Source: Silene noctiflora (taxonomy: Eukaryota > Streptophyta > Magnoliopsida > Caryophyllales > Caryophyllaceae). From it: DNA of 38,650 nt. Shown piece by piece: positions 33,801 to 38,650 of the stretch; position 1 is the first letter of the stretch, and each line of letters starts with the position of its first letter. The notes below the pieces were generated by a model that was not told where the DNA came from, did no database searches, and saw nothing but the letters and a program-made list of their open reading frames with translations. A program made the position numbers and the translations under genes. The DNA is taken from contig VHZZ01000828.1 of NCBI GenBank assembly GCA_009801015.1, positions 128,491 to 167,140 of the forward strand, written 5' to 3'.

Positions 33801-36721
33801 TGCCACAACACGGCATTGCGACTGAAGGTACAACGTTTTAAGGTTACTGCTATGGCATTTTTTCTTACCTCTGCTATTTCTGGCTCAGCATCTCTACTTT
33901 GTTCAGTTAAAAAATCTTCCTTTCCATTTGAAGCCCACGTCCTCTGCTTTTTACGAGGCGGCGATGTCAAGTCCCCTGTCACTAGAGCATCCCCATCCAA
34001 ATTCTTATTTGTTTTAGAGTTCAAGCAGGCAATTATATGACGGATGCGCATGACAGGATCAATCATCTGCATTTCAACTTTTTGCTATGATGCATCACAC
34101 GAAACTAAAATTTCTAATTGGACACGGCATGGCCTCTAAAATATTTTCAGAGAAATAAACAACACAAGTATAAGATTGTAAGAGTACAGATGCACACATG
34201 AATATACAGGTAACAAAGAAGTACTCCATATCACAAACAAAAGAAAATCATAACCAGCCAATCTATTCTGTCTATAAATCTATTCAAAGAACTCGCACCT
34301 CAGACACTGAAAAACTTCAAAAGTATGGTCAAGAATCTTGAAGACATCAATACATTACTAAAACAACGTAACAAACATCAGATCAAGCTAGGTTGATAGG
34401 CTTAGGACCATGATTTTATCTAGAGCCGGCAAATAGTGACCCAACCTAATAACAAGACACGAACCCAACACGAAGTTAACGGGTTCGGGTTGAGACATTA
34501 TGACCCAGTAATTGGTGGGTCAACACGAACACGACACAAACTTAAATGGGTCGGGTTAGGTTGAGGTCTTGAGACACGAACCCGACACGAATAACCCATT
34601 TAATCTAAATGAGTTAAAATGAAGTACTAGACAATCGCATGAAATTAAAAAAAGGAAAGTATTAGTTTTGTTTTCACACTTTGATTAAGTCATCTTTAGA
34701 TGTAAAAGGTTTGAACATGTCATTTAGGTTAACTAGGTCGTTTTGGGTGGAACACGTTATATGGGTTAAATGGGTTGAATAAGATAAAACTGAGCTGTTT
34801 AAAGATAAATGGGTTAAACAAGTCGGGTTGGGTTACAAGAAAGTTAAATGGGTTGGGTTAGGGTTGAGGTGCATTACCCGTTTATGTAAATGGTTAAATG
34901 GGTTGGGTTAGGGTTGAGAGGTAGATGACCCATTTATATGTGACACGAACACGAACACGACACGACACGACCTGTTTGCCAGTCTAATTTTATCATGGAC
35001 AATTGAGGGTCTTAGCTTCTGAGGTTGGGGAATCTACAAATTTACTTAACAAATGGTACATCCTTCATGTTCTTTTAAAATGTATATTTGCACCCTGGTA
35101 TATCTTAACATACCGCATGTTTAGCTCAATAAAAGTGTTAAGACACCCTCATGGAGTCACAGTCATGCCACCACTACAATTCCGTCCTCTCGCACAAGGA
35201 CCCACTAGTCAAATTGAAGTTTCAATAGATGAATGAACAAAAATTAAAGGAAACTCCACCTCCTCACGCTTACTACTGAACTAAAATACATAATAACACA
35301 AATCCGTAAGAGTTCAAAGTAAACAAAATCGAGATAATGACAAATCCCATATAGGTTGTTCACTTGTCGTTCTTATATTTATCCTACAAATAGTTTTATA
35401 TATGCATCAAGTGCAAATGATTTGCAATTAAACTTAGCGCCTTTCTGGCTTCTTACATTAAAAGCAAAACATGGGAATGGTTAAAATAATGATACTATTA
35501 TGACCCTAAACCAATCCCGGCCTGATTAATCACGATCGTGCACTAATCAGAATTGGTTTTACACCATAGGACAAAGTCATCCAATGCTCCCAACTGTGAT
35601 GCCAACATCCATGATAACATGGAAGACAAAGCCACATCCGAGCACAAAATAATTTAGAAACCTCGACAGAATCACCTTGTCAAAAAATTATGGATAATGA
35701 ATAGAATACAATACAATCACACTTAAAACAACATTGTGAAGTTCAACCTATGAAACGCCAATTTCGCATATCAAAATTTCGCCTTTGGACAGCATATAAA
35801 TTCCATCTACTTAAAGAAATTATAACATTTCTCTCAAAAAAATCCTTCTTTACTAACATTTTTGGCGACTAAGAGAGTAAGAGATGATTATCCAGTTATC
35901 CTATCGTAATCACGATTGTTCTCTACCAATACATAGTTCCAATTGTAAATTGCAATAATTTAAAACGAAAGAAACAAACGACTGATCATAATACCATTAA
36001 AAGAACACAAATATGTGTTTAAGACGGTTTTACATAGTCATTTGTTTACCTTTGATCGAAATACTTCTCACAAAGAATATACGGAGTAAAAGGTAAACAA
36101 ATGACCGAGACAAAGGGTTACTTTTTAATACCATGTGCCATGTTCTATCTAGTTGGTATCTTTACATAATACTCCCTCCATCACGGTCAATTGTTGCCCT
36201 TTGGTTTTGGCAAAAGATCAACGGAAGAGTAAAGGGCCAATTATTAAATGACAATAGATTGAGTGCGAATGATCAAATTGCTTATCAAGTTCATTCTTAA
36301 AATAGAAAGGACAACAATTGGCTCAGGCACCCAAAAATGGGATAGGACAACAAATGACCGGGACAAGGGAGTATTAGTGTAAAACCGCCTTACATAAGAA
36401 TATCGGAACCAAAAGAAATACTCGTACCTCATCAACCTCACGGGTTAAGGCCCTAGCACTTTGCCTCAAAGACGCCTTCAACAAGTCTTTTTTGCAAGCA
36501 GGAATTGAATCATCCAAGCTTTTACTGAACGAAGTAACATGAGAAGAAGTATTTGCAGCAACCAATTTTCTGGAATTTGAATTTGAATTTGAAATTGAAA
36601 ACTGGAGATTGTCATCTAGGTTTAAAAGATCGACGATTTCATGCTTGTAGAAACCGAATAAATCCGGCCCAATTATGTTCGATTTCGGCTCCATTTTCAC
36701 GTTCGTTGGATCATTTGCCAT
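30887..36721 (-). CDS. NET (extra-terminal) domain protein without bromodomain, 6 exons, 295 aa
   Basis: Exons, 5' to 3': 36428-36721, 33869-34066, 32933-33022, 32702-32760, 31059-31209, 30887-30982. Phases agree and borders are GT-AG. The start ATG gives MANDPTNVKMEPKSN; the stop follows ANSLSEK. Residues about 1-98 look partly disordered, with a serine/asparagine run. Residues about 99-164 begin MIDPVMRIRHIIACLNSKTN and include a basic PPRKKQRT likely to be a nuclear signal. An acidic/helical segment (DDEDLKLLLRSKNSVVEEIM) follows. The C-terminus, about 215-295 (MTHQEKQQLQNLIQQLPSSS, LNRIVEIIHHGKS, LDELVVDLEVQNNATLWRLY), fits the NET domain of BET/GTE proteins, which binds short basic peptides of chromatin regulators. 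A nuclear regulatory role is inferred. The family call rests on motif memory alone; no Arabidopsis symbol is assigned. Confidence 0.75.
31506..31656. repeat. GATACG/GACACG-rich repeat fragment
   Basis: Words such as GTATCCGATACGTATC and ACACCGTGTCGTATCTGATA stand at the two ends of a roughly 150-bp stretch and are partly complementary. It resembles the arms of the hAT-type family at 9088 and 31906, but no ends or target duplication were found. Confidence 0.35.
31906..32286 (-). mobile_element. hAT-type miniature element, copy 2 (381 bp)
   Basis: Begins CTAGGTAGCACGGACAC and ends GGTGCTACCTAG. Flanks 31898-31905 and 32287-32294 are both TATATAAG, a perfect 8-bp target duplication. Aligned in reverse to the 9088-9633 copy it shares both arms and the middle but lacks about 165 bp. 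No coding capacity. Confidence 0.85.
33023..33868 (-). other. NET-gene intron 2
   Basis: Donor GCAGAG|GTAAGA, acceptor TTTTTTGCAG|GACGAT. Nothing recognised inside. Confidence 0.75.
34421..34986 (+). mobile_element. hAT-type miniature element (566 bp)
   Basis: Starts TAGAGCCGGCAAATAG and ends CTGTTTGCCAGTCTA, imperfect inverted ends of the hAT type. Flanks 34413-34420 and 34987-34994 are both ATTTTATC, a perfect 8-bp duplication. The arms are packed with ACACGAACACGACACG words and GGGTTAAATGGGT / GGGTTAGGGTTGAG words. No transposase. Confidence 0.9.
36016..36397 (+). repeat. MITE-like element split by a Stowaway insertion
   Basis: TTTAAGACGGTTTTACAT at about 36018-36035 is mirrored by GTGTAAAACCGCCTTACATA at 36377-36396. 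A Stowaway MITE sits at 36172-36371, between the arms. A second partial palindrome lies at about 36038-36124 (CATTTGTTTACC and GGTAAACAAATGACC). Outer limits are approximate. Confidence 0.45.
36172..36371 (+). mobile_element. Stowaway MITE (200 bp)
   Basis: Starts CTCCCTCCATCACGGTCAAT and ends GACCGGGACAAGGGAG, with TA at 36170-36171 and 36372-36373. Arms are more diverged than in the copy at 22517. Confidence 0.75.
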
Positions 36722-36777
36722 TATCGTCTTCAATGAAGCTTGAACTGTGAGTAAATTGAAAGGGGGAATGAGTTTTC

Positions 36778-36785
36778 TAGGGTTT
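36778..36785 (-). promoter_or_regulatory. Telo-box upstream of the NET-domain gene
   Basis: AAACCCTA on the minus strand, about 57 bp before the ATG at 36721. It matches the motif placed similarly ahead of THO2. Confidence 0.5.
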
Positions 36786-37117
36786 CGTTCTCAATTTTAA
36801 TTTTTTTGGTTTCCGTATGACTTTATGAGTATCCTTTCTACCCAGCCAAAATAAACCCAAAAACTGATCAAAAATATTTGAATTTATAAAATTTAATAAC
36901 GTGATATGGAAAATTTTAAAGTGAGGAGGTATTTTTAAATATGATGTGACATATTTTTAATGTGATATGGCAAATTAATGTGCATGGATTATCAATTTAT
37001 AATTACATAGCTTTAATTTAATTCATTTATTCATTTAATTCAATCTATATAAAAGTATAATAGAAGAATCATTATACATAGTTCTATACACGTGTCAGTT
37101 TGTCATTAAAAGTTCGT
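36786..37117. other. Upstream spacer of the NET-domain gene
   Basis: AT-rich presumed promoter. ACGTGATATGG and ATGTGATATGG words recur near 36900 and 36960. No other feature seen. Confidence 0.4.
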
Positions 37118-37869
37118 AATTGCTAAATCCCGCGCACAAAATTTACTTAATCCCGCGCATTTTTCCCTTTATTCCGGGTATACCCCTCTCATTTCTCACT
37201 CACTAGGAAGGAAACAAGAGAGAGAAACAAGAGTGAATTAAACCCAAAAAAATGAGAATGTCAATATACACCCTCATCCTCGCCACCGGCACCCTCCCAG
37301 CGCCTCCGGTCACCCCATCCCCGAGCCGACTTCCCGACCACCCCTTCATGCACTCGACCTGTACACTGTGCGCTGCGTTGCCTGACGAAGAACAAGGAAT
37401 TTGTGCCAGTGGAGATAATGCCAACGAATATTCGTAATTCAATTTCTTCATTTATTGATGNTCCACTTTTGATTGATTGATCCAATTAGGTGTTGGAAGA
37501 GATATTACAATGCAATAAGATTAATGATTAGTAAAAGAAAAAGAAAATGACGATTAAGCTGTCAATCAACGACGACCACCGATCGAGACCTTCGTAAATC
37601 CTAGATCTACTGGTAGATTGTTTCGTGGAGTGGTGGGAGAGACGTTAATTAGGTGGTCGGTGCCGCAGGAAGGGTGGCGGGAAGGGTGCCGAACTGTCGT
37701 GGCGGGGATGGGGGTGTATATCGGCATTTCACATTTTCTGGGTTTTTATTTCTCTCTTGGTTTTCTCTCTCTTGTGTCTCTTAGTGGGGTGAGAATGAGA
37801 GTGGTATACTTGCAATAACGGGAAAAATTGCGCGGGATTGAGTAAATTAGTGCGCGGGATTTAGCAATT
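37118..37869 (+). mobile_element. Foldback / Mutator-like element (about 752 bp) with long inverted arms
   Basis: AATTGCTAAATCCCGCGCA at 37118 is mirrored by TGCGCGGGATTTAGCAATT ending at 37869. Complementarity continues inward for roughly 200 bp: CTCTCATTTCTCACTCACTA against TAGTGGGGTGAGAATGAGAG, AAGAGAGAGAAAC against its mirror near 37755, and ACACCCTCATCCTCGCCA against TGGCGGGGATGGGGGTGT. The arms are strikingly GC-rich for this window. No convincing target duplication was found, so the class is inferred from structure. Open frames inside the arms are not genes. One unknown base lies at 37461. Confidence 0.7.
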
Positions 37870-38650
37870 CCCAACAAATATTGAAGACGAATATGTACTT
37901 GATATATTTTCAAGAGAGATTAACTAATTAAACAGTTCCATTGTTGGATTATCTTTGCCACCTCTATACGAATGATTGATTCCGTATATCTTTTTAGAAT
38001 CAAAATAATTATCATTTCAGATTAGGCTTGGGTTTGTTTTATGAAATTAATACGCAAGAATAAAATTGGAGCCGACTTTTTTTTCCGCTTAATTATGGTT
38101 TATTTGAGGTTTGATTTAAGCTTTAGCTCCTACTTTAGTGTCCAGTGAGAACTAACGTACCCTTTTTTTCTTGAATTGAATCCTGACATTAGTTTAGTTT
38201 AGAAATCATATTTTCAGGGGTTTTTTCTCATCAATAAACTTATGCTACTCATGAAAAATCTTTACAATCAATATAAATATAAATATATATATTTGAGGCT
38301 TTTTTCGACCAACGTGGTAGTCTCCAAATTTTTTAAAACATTTACAAGAAATTATTTAAACTTGTTCTATTAGAATTAAGAGATAATTAATTATTTACTA
38401 TTTTCTATTAGAAGTATAAAAATCAAATTAATTATTTACAATGTTCCTAACTTAATTAGGATAATAAAATTGTAGGTTACGTAATTAATTATCTTTAACA
38501 TTAAGACTTTTACGAGTTTCAACATAATCAACGCATGTAAGTGAATTATAATGTACCTAAATCAGGCATTCATTCGGTCCATTCCATACGTGAAACATAT
38601 ACTGATATTCCTGAACATGAAACATGTATTGATATTCCTCAAATTGCACT
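37870..38650. other. AT-rich right edge, no gene recognised
   Basis: Nothing coding is recognised. A short imperfect direct repeat (GAAACATRTAYTGATATTCCT) occurs twice at about 38592 and 38619. Confidence 0.5.

Larger units (their letters stand above)
34067..36427 (-). other. NET-gene intron 1 (2.4 kb), repeat-rich
   Basis: Donor GATGAG|GTACGA, acceptor GAAATGCAG|ATGATT. It hosts the hAT-type element at 34421-34986 and the nested MITEs at 36016-36397. The stretch between them (34995-36015) shows nothing recognisable. Confidence 0.75.

Noticed and set aside
36731-36733. An upstream in-frame TTG as start of the NET-domain protein
   Set aside because: It is not an ATG. The first in-frame ATG is at 36719-36721 and is used instead.
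37252-37437. Open frames on both strands in GC-rich sequence near 37203-37485
   Set aside because: They lie within the arm and centre of the foldback element; the composition explains the lack of stops and no protein family is recognised.
1-38650. Possible tRNA or rRNA genes, CRISPR arrays, or full-length retroelements
   Set aside because: No cloverleaf-like sequence, rRNA motif, regular short-repeat/spacer array, or reverse transcriptase/integrase motifs were seen on either strand.

Overview
This is a nuclear genomic window from a flowering plant, almost certainly a eudicot. It is AT-rich, the coding exons are short and bounded by GT/AG introns, and the introns and spacers are full of small non-autonomous transposons. 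Several repeat motifs (the recurrent TACGGAGTA word, runs of AACTTAACTT, Stowaway ends reading CTCCCTCCGTC) remind me of Caryophyllales; that placement is a weak inference. Ambiguous bases lie at 1970, 19834-19835 and 37461.

Two host genes are present, both on the minus strand, one behind the other. The upstream gene (36721 to 30887, six exons, 295 aa) encodes a small probable nuclear protein with a C-terminal NET (extra-terminal) domain and no bromodomain. The second (28808 to 3229, 32 exons, 1854 aa) is THO2, the large scaffold of the THO/TREX complex, which packages nascent mRNA and couples transcription to export. I could place every THO2 exon from start to stop with consistent codon phase and GT-AG borders, so the gene looks intact although it is stretched to 25.6 kb. 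Both genes carry a telo-box (AAACCCTA or AACCCTAA) just upstream of the start codon, as many plant RNA-metabolism and translation genes do.

Mobile DNA explains much of the rest. 1-2298 ends in a Helitron 3' terminus (hairpin then CTAG, inserted at T) and carries a diverged tandem array. A Mutator-like element with about 114-bp inverted ends and a perfect 9-bp target duplication sits at 19165-20544 in THO2 intron 13. A second foldback, Mutator-like element lies at 37118-37869. Four hAT-type miniature elements have recognisable 8-bp target duplications: two are members of one family (9088-9633 and 31906-32286), the others are at 29692-30206 and 34421-34986. Stowaway MITEs lie at 22517-22764 and 36172-36371. 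SINE-like fragments are scattered through the THO2 introns.

The most unusual signal is in the Helitron region (359-2010). At least eight modules pair a motif close to the plant snRNA upstream sequence element (GTCCCACATTG) with a TATAAATA-type box. In five of them the gap is exactly 32 bp, close to the arrangement of RNA polymerase II snRNA promoters. This may be a tandem set of snRNA-style promoters carried by a transposon.
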